A stretch of DNA of 64,000 bases, from contig JAMWET010006792.1 in NCBI GenBank assembly GCA_024036415.1, positions 55,001-119,000 on the forward strand. The letters run 5' to 3'. Source of the stretch: Prochilodus magdalenae. Taxonomy: Eukaryota > Chordata > Actinopteri > Characiformes > Prochilodontidae. Positions 48,366-61,148 of the stretch are shown here, piece by piece (positions within the stretch are counted from its first letter, which is position 1; each line of letters starts with the position of its first letter). The notes beneath the pieces were generated by a model. The model did not search any database. It was given only the letters and a program-made list of their open reading frames with translations, and was not told the DNA's origin. Both the position numbers and the translations under genes were made by a program.

Positions 48366-49719
48366 TCAACTGTTTAATCAAAGGCTCCGTTTTAAAGACT
48401 GAGCAATTAATTAAACTAGCAGAATCAGTTGAGCTACGGTTCATTTGTAAGTAAAACCTGTCGCCACACTGGCCCATTGTAGATAATATTTGACACCACT
48501 GCCTCAATCGATACTTGATAGTATTGACACAACGTCATTTGCCCAACCAAAATGAAGTTTTTTGTGCTCCGCATCAGAAAAACAAATGTAGACTAAAAAC
48601 AATGTAAACTCATCAAGGGCTTGATTCAAATCTGGCAGGTACTTATGACAGCCCATGTTACATATTCAAAAACGGATGATACATAAAAGCAATATGTTAA
48701 AGGAAATATCAAATGAAGATTAAAAAGGTTGGCTGTTGTAAAACACTATAATGTAATGTGAGCCACTGAAAACAACAGCACGAAAAGGCAAGAGCACAGT
48801 CCTAAGGTGCCATCAGTGAACTGCTTCCATTATCATTCCCAGCTCTTTATAAGTTTCTCAGTGAAATTTCAATCAGTGGTCTTGAGGCTTCAATCATGCA
48901 AATGCATCCTAAAACCCCTTTATGCCTTTCATGCCACAAAATCTTACCATACTAATAAGTAAGTGGAAAAGCAAATGCTAGTTTAACAGCACGGGGCCTT
49001 CAAGCTGGTGCTTTGGTGATTTCATTCCCTGCTTCCGTGCCCATTGCACTCTCCCAACTCTGAGAGGTGAGAAGAGGCGAGCTCCATGGAAACCTTTGAA
49101 AAGACATTGCCGTTATGACTAGGACTAACTTGTTCAGTTTGTGGAACAACCAAAAACGTTAATGCTGACCTCCACCTTACACTCATGGCTTTGTTTAACA
49201 AGATCAGAAATCTACTATGATGACAATGCAACAAGTTTTTTTAGTTATTAAAGAGGCTGATATCTATATCCAAGCTGGGCCTGTGCACTCACTTTTGTCT
49301 ATCTGTATTTTTAATGCTCAGTCCAGTATGGTGTCAAATACTGTAGGAAAAACGAGTAGTGAGAACTGCTCCATTCTAGAGAAACGTACTGATGTTGAAT
49401 CCAAGGTCTGAAAGGTTAATAATAAGTAATAAAAAGCTGAATAATACAATTATGCTTCCTGTTATGTGAAATATTTGTTATGTTTTGACGTATGGTTTTA
49501 GCCATAATTAGCGTTTAAAAAACACTTTAATGGTGGAAAGAAATGCGCATGTGTTTCAGAGGCAAAAAAATAATAAACTATGTTTTGTTCTTCTGTCATG
49601 ATGTACATTATATACACTGATCTGGCATTACGTAATGACTACCTCAATCCACACTTTTTATCCGTTTTTATCAGCTTCACATAGGTGCACCTTGTGCTAC
49701 AATAACAGACTGCGTACTA
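48366..49719. other. Intergenic stretch
   Basis: No gene seen. The last 38 bases carry a sequence (TAGGTGCACCTTGTGCTACA) that recurs imperfectly right after the TIR element at 49720-50252. Confidence 0.5.
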
Positions 49720-50252
49720 CAGGGGTTGGACAATGAAACTGAAACACCTGGTTTTAGACCACAATCATTTATTAGTATGGTGTAGGGCCTCCTTTTGCGG
49801 CCAATACAGCGTCAGTTCGTCTTGGGAATGACATATACTGCGTCCTGCACAGTGGTCAGAGGGATTTTAAGCCATTCTTCTTGCAGGATAGTGGCCAGGT
49901 CACTACGTGATGCTGGTGGAGGTTCGTCCTTCTTGGTGGTAGGCTGACATTACCCTGGATACCGTGGCTCTTGATACATCACAAAGACTTGCTGTCTTGG
50001 TCACAGATGCGCCAGCAAGACGTGCACCAACAGTTTGTCCTCTTTTGAACTCGGGTATGTCACCCATAATGTTGTCTGCATTGCAGTATTTTGAGCAGAA
50101 CTGTGCTCTTACCTGCTAACTGAACCTTCACACTCTGCTCTTACTGGTGCAATGTGCAATTAATGAAGATTGGCCACCAGGCTGGTCCAATTTAGCCATG
50201 AGACCTCCCACACTAAAATGACAGGTGTTTCAGTTTCATTGTCCAACCCCTG
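49720..50252. mobile_element. 533-bp TIR element with 31-bp perfect TIRs (family D)
   Basis: Positions 49720-49750 (starting CAGGGGTTGGACAATGAAAC) are the exact reverse complement of 50222-50252. TA dinucleotides flank both ends (49718-49719 and 50253-50254), the target duplication of Tc1/mariner-type elements. The interior keeps short transposase-derived sequence on the minus strand but no open frame, so it is a non-autonomous (MITE-like) derivative. Perfect TIRs suggest a relatively young insertion. Confidence 0.92.
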
Positions 50253-50254
50253 TA

Positions 50255-51396
50255 GGTGCAAATGTGCTATAATAACAGACTGTAGGACTGCATACTGTGT
50301 ACTATGTTAATCCAGTTTGTACAGTCCTTTACCATGCCTTTATTAAACTGTTATTTTCCACAAATGATTGTTCCCTATACATAGAAAACAACAGCTTCAT
50401 CTCTTGCAGTTTGCTGGTAATCATGAAATCTCATGATCACAACACTTGGAAGGAATTTCCACACATTCCTCCTGGAAAACTATTCACATCGATGAAATAA
50501 TGTATTGCACAGATTACATTTTAACTAAAGAACTAATTCATTTATTGTTTAAAAACATGTTTTAGATAAACGTTTGACAAATTCAGCAGCTGACTTTTGC
50601 TTTTTTTTTGTGAGTTTTGGTGTGCCATGTCCATTAGGGTATGTTGCAGTGGAGTTTGAGATTAGAAGGGTAGATTGTTCAACAGCCTTTCATATTAGTG
50701 CACAACATAGTGAATAGGGACTAGTGTTAACGAAGTTTGTGTCTGTTAGCAGTTTTTCATTACTGCTCTGTGTGGATTACATTATTTTGGTTTACGTTAA
50801 TGGGATTGAAACAGGATTGCTGTTACTAAGCAAGCTTCAGGTTCAGGCAGTGACAGAAGAACGTTCAAGCCGCACTTGAATATTGCTCTCTAATACTTTG
50901 CATAAGCACATCACGTCAGTATTATCCAGCCTGAACACGGTTTATGTGCATGACCAGTTTGTAAAGGTGAATCTGTGCAACCTTCATGGTAGTATCTCTC
51001 CTGAGCGAGAGAGCTTGGCATGCAGATGAAGTCTTCCTCATGGAACAGAAGGGCATCTGACATTTAGCAGGTTGCTATTTCTCACACAGCAGAATGAACT
51101 CCCACACTGAGCCGTCTGAGTCTTCTCTAAAAAACTCATAACAACCACCTGCCTCTGAGCCAACACCACCTTTGTCTCTGTGCCTATGCCTAACATAATC
51201 TACCTTTTTAATTCCCGAAAAGATCTACGGAAGAGGTCACACATCATTAGGTGAATAAAACTTTGAGTAGTTAGGGCCAGTGTGTTAATTATTTGTGTTA
51301 AGAACAGGGATAATTCATTCTTACCTGACCGTTTTTAATATCTGTACCGAATACTGAATTATATATATAATATTTTTGTGCTTTTTTTGACTGATA
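50255..51396. other. Intergenic stretch
   Basis: No gene or additional repeat recognised. Confidence 0.5.
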
Positions 51397-52104
51397 TACA
51401 CTCATCATCAAAAAAATAAAGGAAGTGTTGGACTGTAATGTTATTTGAACAAAAGATATGGGCAACATGTATTGAGCAGTGTCTGTCAGTATGTCACTAG
51501 ACAGCATGTTTGCTAACTCGGCATTGAGTTATTGAGGTTCCTGATGGTGTTCTGCAATAATCCATCCCGTGTGACACCAGGTCTGGACATGTGACATGGT
51601 CAACAAACTGACCACAGTGCTTCCACTCACAGGTTCATTGCTCCTCTTTACCAAGACAAAAAGCAGGACTCGTAAACAAGGCCTGTTGTTGTAACTGTGC
51701 ATGTTCTCTTGCCTCCTGCTGCCAGTTGCTGCTGGCACTAACAGGATGTCTCATGGACGGCATCACAGATATCTGCAATGTCCGCAATAGTGGCTGTGGG
51801 GTCACTATGTGCATGTGGACCAATTTGTTGGTTCTCTCTCTCTGTTCTAGATCTTCAATGTCCCTAGTTGGGTGCCTTGTGCTTGCCTTCGTCTATCATT
51901 ACCAACAGCATGCTATGGTAAAATCCGCATGACCAATATAGCACAGAATACATCAATAAGACCAGCCTATCCTTGCTTACTTTACATCGGTCGAGCGTGA
52001 AACTTGAATCGTTTGCATGTCTCGCAATGTCAAACCTACCCACCAAGTTTCATTCTTGTTGGTTGATGTGTTCTGGGTCCATCTTTTTTTCCATGATAAG
52101 TGTA
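51397..52104 (-). mobile_element. Tc1-like family A, longest copy
   Basis: The left end TACACTCATCATCAAAAAAA and the right end (TTTTTTTCCATGATAAGTGTA) are imperfect inverted repeats, giving a 708-bp element. Minus-strand frames (51864-52046 and 51529-51738) are short and broken but show similarity to the frame at 43372-43557 (shared Y-W-[SL]-C-G-[FY]-Y-H pattern). Related pieces are at 6902-7090, 34978-35145 and 43430-43765. Confidence 0.75.
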
Positions 52105-52454
52105 TGTAAATGATTTTGGTCCTGTCTGCCTCATGTATCAGCTATAAAGCAGGCTGAAACAGTCTAACTTCTAACTTTAATGTGAAAGGCTGTATTAAAC
52201 TGCTATACACTATACACTCAACGGATGGATATGCATAAATGTGTTGCTTTTCATAACAACACCAATAAATCCTTAAAAGCTTTTGCACCTTTTTAAAATA
52301 CATTGTGTGATGATGTAGAGCCACACATCACCAGTGCATGGTACGAGATGTATATACTTACCTGTGACTAGTCTTTACCCATTTGGTGTAAAAGAGTAAT
52401 GAAGTACGAAACTCAGGCTTTTGCTTACTTGGGCTAGGCTAACCTGGGTAAATG

Positions 52455-52687
52455 TCAGCATACCACCAAGAAGGACGAACCTCCAGAGAGCATCACGTAG
52501 TGACCTGGCCCACTATCCTGCAAGAAGAAATGGCTTAAACTCCCTCTGACCACTGTGCAGGACGCAGTATATGTCATTCCCAAGACCAACTGATGCTGTA
52601 TTGGCCGCAAAAGGAGGCCCTACACCATACTAATAAATGATTGTGGTCTAAAACCAGGTGTTTCAGTTTCATTGTCCAACCCCTGTA
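52455..52687. mobile_element. Family D, half copy in opposite orientation
   Basis: The reverse complement of this segment matches the left half (49720 to about 49945) of the TIR element 2.2 kb upstream nearly base for base, including the complete 31-bp TIR at its right end (52657-52687). It stops abruptly at about 52455, in the middle of the element, so the other half has been lost. Confidence 0.88.
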
Positions 52688-52819
52688 GATGAGTGCACAG
52701 TGTGTAATGAGTTCAATAACAACAAGGTCATGACTTGTAAGAGGTATTGATTAACCGTGTATTGGATAATCGCTTGTTGCACTTAAAATGTTTTTATATT
52801 CATTGTCCTTGTTTTACCC

Positions 52820-53112
52820 AAAGTAATAATGGTATATTCTGGGGGAGGGGCTAATCGAATGTAACAGGGTGCAATATGGATAAGGGGGCACTTTTTTGCC
52901 CAGACCGAGGGGCTAAAGTGTGGAATGCAAGAGCTTTATGACTTTGTAGTCAGTTGATCTGCCTGTAGTTTTGTTTATGTCGTTTTGTTTTTCGTTTAGT
53001 GTACGTGCCTGTAAATATGTAAATAGCTGTCTGTCTCGTGTGAATAAAAAGGTGAAGGGGAAACATCTTAGTCCTCGTGCCGACCAACTTTTTCCAGGCC
53101 CTTAGACCTCTC
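52820..53112 (+). mobile_element. Possible LTR-type sequence
   Basis: A GC-richer stretch with GTGTGAATAAAAAGG (AATAAA at 53043-53048) followed by CCTCGTGCCGACCAAC and a CTCGCCCGACA end, similar in layout to R-U5 of an LTR. The left boundary could not be set (TGTAACAGGG at 52860 is one candidate). It is kept as a possibility only. Confidence 0.35.
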
Positions 53113-56084
53113 GCCCGACACTACCCATAGTGTGTGACACACCACTCCTGCACCCTGCAGGGGTTGTGGGCCACGCACTATTACACATTGACATTATGTG
53201 CTGGATATCAAGCCTTCACATACAAGAATAAAGTTCTTTTATTATTATTTTTGTTTCTTACTGTAATAAATTCTTTACTTTTAAAAGTGAAGTGATAATA
53301 TTTATAATGCTTAATGCAAGCGTCATTGATTCTACTGTGTTCCAGGTTCTGCCTCCCAACACCCTCATAGACTTTGATAGAGCGTTGAGTATATACATGC
53401 TGTTCTGCATGCTGCTGTGGAGAGGCTGTACAATAACAGAGTGGTTTTCAGAGTGCAGTGTATAAAGTGATGGAGACATTAACTCCTTGAATAACGATCT
53501 ATGTCATATAACAGAATGAGAATCCAGTTTAAAAAAGTTACTGCCATTTTGTTTTAGGAAACTCTGACTAAACATAAAGCTCATTCACGTTGTATACGAT
53601 TTACATGTTTGAGCACAACTGCTGTTTATTTGTGATAATTCCATTGTGTAACAGTCCTAAGGGAAATCTGACTGTATGTGCTCAGTTTGGACAGGTTTAA
53701 CTTTCGTTACTTCCCTCAGTTAGTTTTGCATTCATGATGCTAATGTTCCTGAGCCTAAATTGTTTAAAACCTGCTTCATCATGCACTTATCAGTTGCTGA
53801 GCAGCCTGCGAGTGTTCACAGTTTGAACTGTACCTGTGGTTTTTAAATAAATAAATAAAAACCTTTTGGATTGTGGGGAGGAATTTAGTGTTATGTAACT
53901 GCCAGCTCATAGTGTATGCTGGAACATGTAGTGCACTGTAGACTAGATGTAGGTTTCAAACTCCTGCATGTTAGGCTCATGTTTACTGACAGCTTCTCGT
54001 TTGCTCATTACTGTTGCATTACTGCTCTCCAAAAGGGGTTTCGAGTTTTCCCTGTGAGGATCATAACATGCGCACTGCAAGTATTTTTTGGAATTATACG
54101 AACTAGATGTCATATTGACCATGTCTGTGATCATTTCATTGGGCAGTTTTCATCCCACTGCAGTATGATGATTGTGTCTGCAGTGCTGCCTGTTTACTAA
54201 AGCCCAGTCTGACTGTATACCAAAGCAAACAACAGTTAGTAGAGTTGTTATGATTCAAATTTAGCCCAGATATTATAGTATTAAATATATGAAATACATG
54301 AAGGTCTTAACTGGAACTTGGCAGAGTCTATGCTGCATGTTGGAGTTAGTTTTATTTATTTATTTTTTTTTGTGCAGCCCTTATGAGAAGCACTTGTGGT
54401 TGTTGTTGGCAAATCAATTCATGAAGAGTCCTGCTGAACAAGCTTAAGTACAACTTAAGTCAAGAAACTATAAAGAAAGCAGTGGTTGATTTAAGCTACA
54501 GGTATTTGCTTACTGATAATTGATTTTTAATGTAACAGTAATATTAAAAACAAAATAGTTCCATCATGTAATCTTAGGAGACTGGTAAAAAAATCAAATG
54601 TAGTTATAAATAAATGTTTGTATATGAGTGAAGACATTAGAAAGGTAAATTTGAAAGAAAGGTGGAGCCATAATAGGATCACAGTTTCTGTTTAGGGGCC
54701 AAATAAAAGGTTTTCCTTTTTTAAAAAAAGGTTATTAATCATCTTAAGTAATTATGTCAGTAAAAAAACAGAAAACAGGTGTACTTTCTTTCTTTAAATA
54801 GTTGGGATTATAACCTTAGAGACTAGTAGATGCCAAAATAATAAACACAAAACCAAATGTAATAAAACTAACTGGTCCTGAACACAAAAATGAAGAGCTA
54901 CCCTATCTCTCATCTAGCAACTGTCCCTCAGCATCTAACAAAGGGTTACAAAGTGTGTCAAGGGAAGTAAAGCAGAATTAGGTTTATAATGCTGGGTTGG
55001 TCTGGACAGGTGTGCTTGCTCATCATGTAAGAAGAGATATGCAGCCTAGATGACCTCTTATACAGAAAGACACTCTGAGTGGTCAATCATGTACCTGCAC
55101 ACAATGCAACAAAGAGGGAAAACACACAACCAGGCTATTATATCCGGGCTCATAAAAGTATTTATAAATATATTTGATATTATACACATACAGTGTATTG
55201 TGTTTTACATTCATCAGACCTGGTCACATATCTAACCACCATTTAACATCTGTGAGATACAGATACGCAGACTAGTCGCAGGTTTGAGTGGTGTTAAATG
55301 TAAATGAAACATTCTGGTTTGTTCTAAGAATATAATACAGGTATTTACTAGTAATTGCTGTAATAGTGACTGATCCAAGAATTCAGAGAACATCTCACAA
55401 AACAGACAAACTGTGACGTGGTGGAAAAGCAAGTGTGAGTAATTTCACTGACATCTGGGATCTTAGCTGAGGAGTTTAAGCTGATATAAAGATGCAGCTT
55501 CACACTAAAAAAAGCACAGCACAAACAAACTGAATGTTTTGAAGTTTGTTAACAAACACTGGCGCCAGGCTACGGTCCATTCTGAGGCAAAACTGTCCAA
55601 ACAGAAAATGCACAGAGACAGAATCTTAATGCATGATGTCTGCCTCTTACTGCACCTTCTGCAGTTCAAAGTTCAATGGTATGAATGCGCTGTACTACGC
55701 TCAGAACCCTCTCTGTCAGTTAATGTGTAATTATGGGCTTAATGATCTTGATGCAAATGCCACAAGTCTTTCAGATCCATGATACATGTGACACAACAGC
55801 ACTGCACTGATGCCATTAGGTAAAGCATCACATGCTGGGCACCAATAAAACTGAGATTATAATGAGCGAGCACATTTTCTGGTTATGCTTGTTCACAAGC
55901 TTGTATCTGTGTGCTCTCCAGCTAAAACAAGCAACTTAATGTAAGGGGAAGCATGGAAAGTTTTGACAGAAATTTGTGGTAAGAATTTATAAGGCCCGAA
56001 AAGGAACACAAGCTGATTTACTGGTTGTGTGTCTTGTCAGCATGTTATGTACTGTGATTTGTAAAGCCTTTAAAGAACTCACAT
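53113..56084. other. Intergenic stretch
   Basis: No gene, RNA or confident repeat. If the gypsy relic to the right once continued into RNase H and integrase it would have lain here, but no trace was recognised. Confidence 0.5.
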
Positions 56085-57150
56085 TTGTTTTTGTTTGCTT
56101 TCAGTCCAGATTTTAAGATTGCCAAATGGGTCTTATCATTACTCCCGGTAACAATTATCATCCAGATAGCATTGTGTGTCTGGGATGCCCTGCATTATTT
56201 GACTCATGGCTCCCTGTCACACCACTGGAGCTGGACGTTTCCCAATGAGCAATTTATTATAGCATAATAGACTCTTGTAGGTATTTATGGTGAGATTATT
56301 TTTTAGACGACTCCTCCAATTCCTTTTGTGGACTGGTCTAAGTAAATTCCTGAAAAGCATTTTTCACCTGTGAGTGTTGCGAAGTTGTCATTTATGCAGG
56401 TAAGTGGATGTTGGTCTGCATGCAGGACAGAATTTTTTGTGCCAGTTTTCTTCACTACTGGCACTATAGGCAATGTCCAGTCTGGCCAATCAACCTGCGT
56501 GAGTGTACTTTAGCACCTGTATGCTTTAGCGTACTATAACACTTGAGTTCTACTTCGACTCTTGGGCGGATATAGAGTATGGAACAGAGCTATATGGAAC
56601 TCATTGGTTGTAATTTGTGCCTTTATGTTTCAGAGACCCATTGTTTTTAGAGTCCTACTTCCTTAAGCATACTGTGATGCATTTCATTTTCTTTGTAGGT
56701 CTGGTGAGAAATAATTGACAGTGCTGACCCTGTGTCCAAATACATCTTTAATTTCTCTGCATTAGCTATAGGTGACACATTTCTAGGATGTATCGCTAGA
56801 CAAGACAACTCTGCACCTGTATGTAAAGTGTCTGAGGACATTTTCTGTATGTGACCCGTTTTTCCACCACAAACTTGGCATTCATGTCTTTTGGGTCCCT
56901 TGCAGCCATTTAATGTTATATCCTTCTTTTGTTTCGCACCACTTTAGAGAACTGACAGTTTTCTCCAATTCCTAATATCGTTTGCGAGGCAGTCCTACTG
57001 TAGGCCATTCTTCCACCGTGCTATCCAAAGTATCTATTTGTAATATGTGTTCATACATGTTGGTTATTTCAAAGGATGTTTCACTTTACACAACATTCTT
57101 TCATTTGCTTCTTGTCTAGTTTACTTTTACCAGCACCACTGTTAGTGAGG
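56085..57150 (-). pseudogene. Ty3/gypsy retrotransposon gag-pol relic
   Basis: Read on the minus strand over several frames, the order is that of a Ty3/gypsy element. First comes a nucleocapsid zinc-knuckle remnant (R-H-E-C-Q-V-C-G-G-K-T-G-H, about 56898-56860, last Cys lost). Next is the aspartic protease motif Y-L-D-T-G-S-A-L-S-I-I (D-T-G-S at 56736-56725). Then follow reverse transcriptase pieces: D-W-P-D-W-T-L-P-I-V-P-V-V-K-K-T-G at about 56495-56440, L-H-A-D-Q-H-P-L, then N-F-A-T-L-T-G-E-K-C-F-S-G-I-Y-L-D-Q at about 56380-56330, and the polymerase signature C-Y-L-D-D (Y-L-D-D at 56168-56157). Stops and frameshifts separate the blocks, and RNase H, integrase and LTRs are not found. It is a dead fragment. 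Confidence 0.85.
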
Positions 57151-57809
57151 GGAGTGGGAGAGGATAAAATAAAAGTCCATTCACATCCAACCGAGATTTT
57201 TTTTGCTTCTGTCCAGGAGTATTGTACGGTTGCCAGTACTGTTGTCAATTGTGCTTCTGTGTTGCAATGTTGTGAGTAAATTCAAATTAAAACCAGAGTA
57301 TTTATATCCTGTCCATCAGTCCATACATCCCCCTTTGATTTAACCACAACACGTGTTTTCAATAAGATAACCTATTTTGTGTGAAGTGCGTCCACATCTT
57401 TTTCACTGATACATAGTATATTTGTAGAATGTATACATTTGTAAGTATACCAGAAGTGCTTTGTTTTGCTTTAATGCGATTAACTTTTTTTAAATAAAGG
57501 ATTATAGGGCCCTCTTAGGTCGTAAGTTACCCTCTTTAGGTCATCAGGATATTTGGGAATGTTGTTGGGCTGTAATCTCAAACAGATTTGTTTGGCCTGA
57601 TTCTGAAACTGTATGCCTGTTATATAAAGATATGAGTATGCCAAACACTGTCAGAAACAAAAGTTGTAATGTAACTGACAAATGTACAAAAATGACTATT
57701 TGGATGTATTTCACTGACGATCTTGTTAATATTAATAAGTTTATAGATGCCTACACAGAGACTGGGACAGCAGCTTGGTTACCACTATGCTACATCCTCA
57801 ATAGGAACT
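57151..57809. other. Intergenic stretch, possible gag remnant
   Basis: This lies upstream of the zinc-knuckle remnant on the minus strand, where gag would be expected; nothing in it can be identified with confidence. Confidence 0.4.
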
Positions 57810-58390
57810 GAGGATACTAATTGTTGCAGTTTTGAAAGCGACATTTCAGTCACCTGATTCTTCTTTCCATGATGTGCGAACAGAGACAGACCTGGACTGT
57901 CAAGCATGTCCACTCAGTGTGTCCATAAAGCCACACTGTTGTTGCATGTGCAGAATGAGGCCTTGCATTGTCTTGCTAAAATATTTTAGACTTAATGGCA
58001 GCATGGGATTGGGAGAGCTCATGCATATTTGCATAGAATTGATGTATGGCTTTCTCCGTGTATAATTGAGCTTCATGTTGTATTCTTTGATGCAGCAGCG
58101 GACTGTTACGAGTGAAAATGTTTTTTCAAAGTACTCCAGAGCCCAGGTGGCTATTTTTAATAGAGTAGCAAGATGGTTTCTCATGCTCTGCCATTTGAGG
58201 TCTTGAAGGTCCCACACATTCAATACTGGGTTTTGGCCTTGCCTGAACATGAACTGACATTTCTCCAGATTGTATACAGTGGAGTAGATGGTGATCTTTA
58301 CTTGCAGTGACTGAGAACTTTCAGCACTTTCAACAATCAGGCTGGTCAGCCAAAACATCAGAAGAAATGTTTTTGGGTTTTTTAACATTT
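57810..58390 (-). mobile_element. DNA-transposon relic (family B, longer copy)
   Basis: Blocks TTGCAGTTTTGAAAGCGACA, GCAGAATGAGGCCTTGCATT, GTCTTGCTAAAATATT, TGTATGGCTTTCTCCGTGTA and CAATACTGGGTTTTGGCCTT follow the order of the family also represented at 17376-17810. A 162-codon minus-strand frame (58388-57900) crosses it; it is open by chance or is a remnant of the transposase and has lost its motifs. Confidence 0.6.
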
Positions 58391-60417
58391 ATGTTAGAGT
58401 TCTACAGAAGGAGCTGATTTAGAATTTTTCCAGAAATGGGGTTTGTAGAATCTTTGACAGCATTTTTTAATGTTAGCTACATTAACCTTGTCCCTTCAGT
58501 ACTACAGACACAAACCTGTCTTGCCAAGTTGACTACAATTGAGAAAAAAGAAATTGGAAAATTTACATTTTTGCCAAACTGTTACTTTACAAATGTTGAT
58601 TTCCATATTCAGACAGTGGGAAGTTATCCTCCCTCTTATTCTCCCTTGAGAGAGACTCTGGGTCTAAACCTAAGGCTCATGTACTAAGATTCTGGTCTAT
58701 GATTGACCTGAGGCCCCACACTCCAAACTGTCACACACCACCACTGCTGTGGATGCTAGAAAAACATGGGGCTCTTAGCTGCTGACGCTTGCCCTCCATC
58801 CATATCTGCATAAGCAGCTCTTCTTTTTTCATGGTGTACTTTTAAATCACCAAAACTGCTGTTTTGCTTCTCGAGTGCCCTTCTATTTCAGGCTCTCTTT
58901 TGTCAGCTCTCTTTCTTTTAATCTCCTTTCTCCTACTCGTTTATCATTCTTTCTTTCTGTCTAGTTCATTCTTTCTCCATCTTTCTCTTTGTCTCTTTCC
59001 CTCCCTTCTTTCTCACTCTTTATTCTCTTTTTCTCTCTCCCCATTTCTCTCTCTCTCTCTTGTTCCCTGCTGTATTTTTTTCTTTCTTTCGTGTTTTTAT
59101 CACCAGCCGCTCAGTGTCACTGAGGTTTTGCTAAAATAAATCTGACAGCCCAAGAGGCTTCTTCATGGCTCATCTGCAAATGCTGCTTGACCAAGTGAAG
59201 GGTTTTACGCTACTTTTCTTCCCTCTTTGGCCAAGTAGGGCTTTCTTTTCTTAAAGGTGCTCCCTTGTTTGTCACACTCAGTATGCAAGAAACAGAAAGA
59301 AGAAAAAGGAAAAAAGTAGGTCTTGTCGTTTTTGTGTTCTGGCCACCCTTAATACAGAGTTGAAAAGTGATGCCCCATTATATTATTCAGGGCTTTTAAG
59401 TGCGTTGACTTCCTGAGCACAGTGCTTGTTATTGTGAGTGTGTGAGGAAGCGAGTGAGTGAGTGGTTGCCAAAGAAACCTACATAGGAGCTTTTTCCATT
59501 TCATTCATATTTTAGCATGCAGTGAAGAAATAAGCTGAATAAATATCTAATGGAAGTCAAGGACCAGGGAATACATTTTAGGTTACTGTGCCTACCCTAC
59601 CTAAGTTTCCAGCATCCCGCCTCCTGTTTCTCTGCTATAAAATCTATTAATAGTCACCTGCCAAGTTCAGTAACATACCAGAACGTATCGTAAACAACAT
59701 CTGCATTTACCATAGTATCAAGTTCAAGAAGCTTATTTAGACTCATTAGTTAATTGTTCTGTTTCTGTCTAAGAGTGTTTCTGTGCCGTCACTGCCACCG
59801 TCTTTGCCCTGAAGCCCTCTGTGTGTATCTAGTTGTTTTTTATAATAATGTATATTGCCTTCTCTTGTTTTGCTTACTGAAGTGTTTATTTGAATGTGTG
59901 TTTTGCAGTGTAACGTTAGCTTTATGCGTGGTATAGCCTACAGTAAGTGTTTATGCATTTATGAAGACTACATAATTAGGCACTGAGTACGTAATTAGTG
60001 ACTGTGTTTAAATCTCATTAAAGATTTAGTCATTATACCCACCTGCAAATGCACAACAGCTAAATGTGTTACAGTAAAAGTTTGAACGTGTCCTACTTAA
60101 TCTAGCGCGATATGAAAGTTTACAGTGGCGCTAAACGCCGAGTAGCTGCTGCCCTCTACAGGCCGGTCTGTATTAGTGCAACTACAGTGAGCTTCAGTCT
60201 CCTGGATCATTTTATTTACTGCTTTAGTTGTAAACCTTGATAAATAACTCATACATTTATGTTAAAGGAAAGAATATGTGAGCCGTAAATAATTAATTTA
60301 AGCTAGAGGTATGCTTAAAAATAGTCCTTGTTGTATTTATGTATTAACCGAAGTAAATCAGTATGGTGGATGGAAACATTAACTTTCTTTTCAGTCACCC
60401 ATTTTAAATAGATTTTT

Positions 60418-60452
<35 letters not shown>

Positions 60453-61148
60453 TGTCTGTCATACAGTTTTCAACATCGAATGTACAATAGTACAAAAGTA
60501 CAATAGTACAATAGTTTTTTTCAAAACAAAAACACAATAGTCACAATACAATATGCTGCAATACAATGTTTATAGATCTCTACTCTATAATTACCACCCA
60601 AATCCAACACAACAGGATGTAATATTTAGACACTTGTGAAAGCTTTAGCTCTTTTTACCACTGTGTCCAGATATTAATGTGTTCTACACTTATTTCAGAT
60701 ATAAGTAAATTGGTACATAATTGTCTTGGCTGCAAAAAAAAGGTTCATTATTTTACAAACAATAAAATCTTTTTGCACCCACTGTTCTAAAACTGAATTT
60801 ACGAAAATATTTCAAAATAGTCCAGCTGTGACGTGGTGTGGGGATATGTTTGTTCAATAAAAAATAGAGAGGGACAATGTTTTGAACACGTTTCGATGTA
60901 GTGACATCCAGGCCGATAGGGGGCGCTGATGGGGAAGGAACTTTTCGAACTGTGTATCACGTGATATGTGACGGTTTCAGGGTGATGTTTTGTTGGTTCT
61001 GCAAACGATGAGTACATCAGATAGTGAAAAAATCAGAAATTACTTAAACACGCCTCTGTAAAAAAAAAGAAAAAAAAAAAAAAGACTATAACTAACGTAT
61101 CTAATAATCCGGAGCAGCCTGGCTTTGTCACCTGCTGCAGCCGGCGCG
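58391..61148. other. Intergenic stretch and ERCC4 upstream region
   Basis: No gene. It contains a pyrimidine-rich tract at 58905-59090, a (CAAT)n microsatellite at 60417-60452, a short CAATAGTA-type repeat at 60480-60515, and an A-run at 61061-61083 about 65 bases before the ERCC4 start codon. The ERCC4 promoter should lie in the last few hundred bases. Confidence 0.55.
60417..60452. repeat. (CAAT)n microsatellite
   Basis: Eight to nine copies of the tetranucleotide ATCA/CAAT. Confidence 0.95.

Noticed and set aside
56085..56267. Plus-strand 60-codon frame with membrane-like composition
   Set aside because: It is the antisense of the gypsy reverse transcriptase block containing Y-L-D-D.
57900..58388. 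162-codon minus-strand frame as a gene
   Set aside because: It overlaps a DNA-transposon relic found elsewhere in the window and shows no splice-linked neighbours or domain motif.
61125..61148. Upstream start for ERCC4
   Set aside because: The codon at 61125 is TTG; the first in-frame ATG is at 61149 and fits the N-termini of vertebrate XPF.
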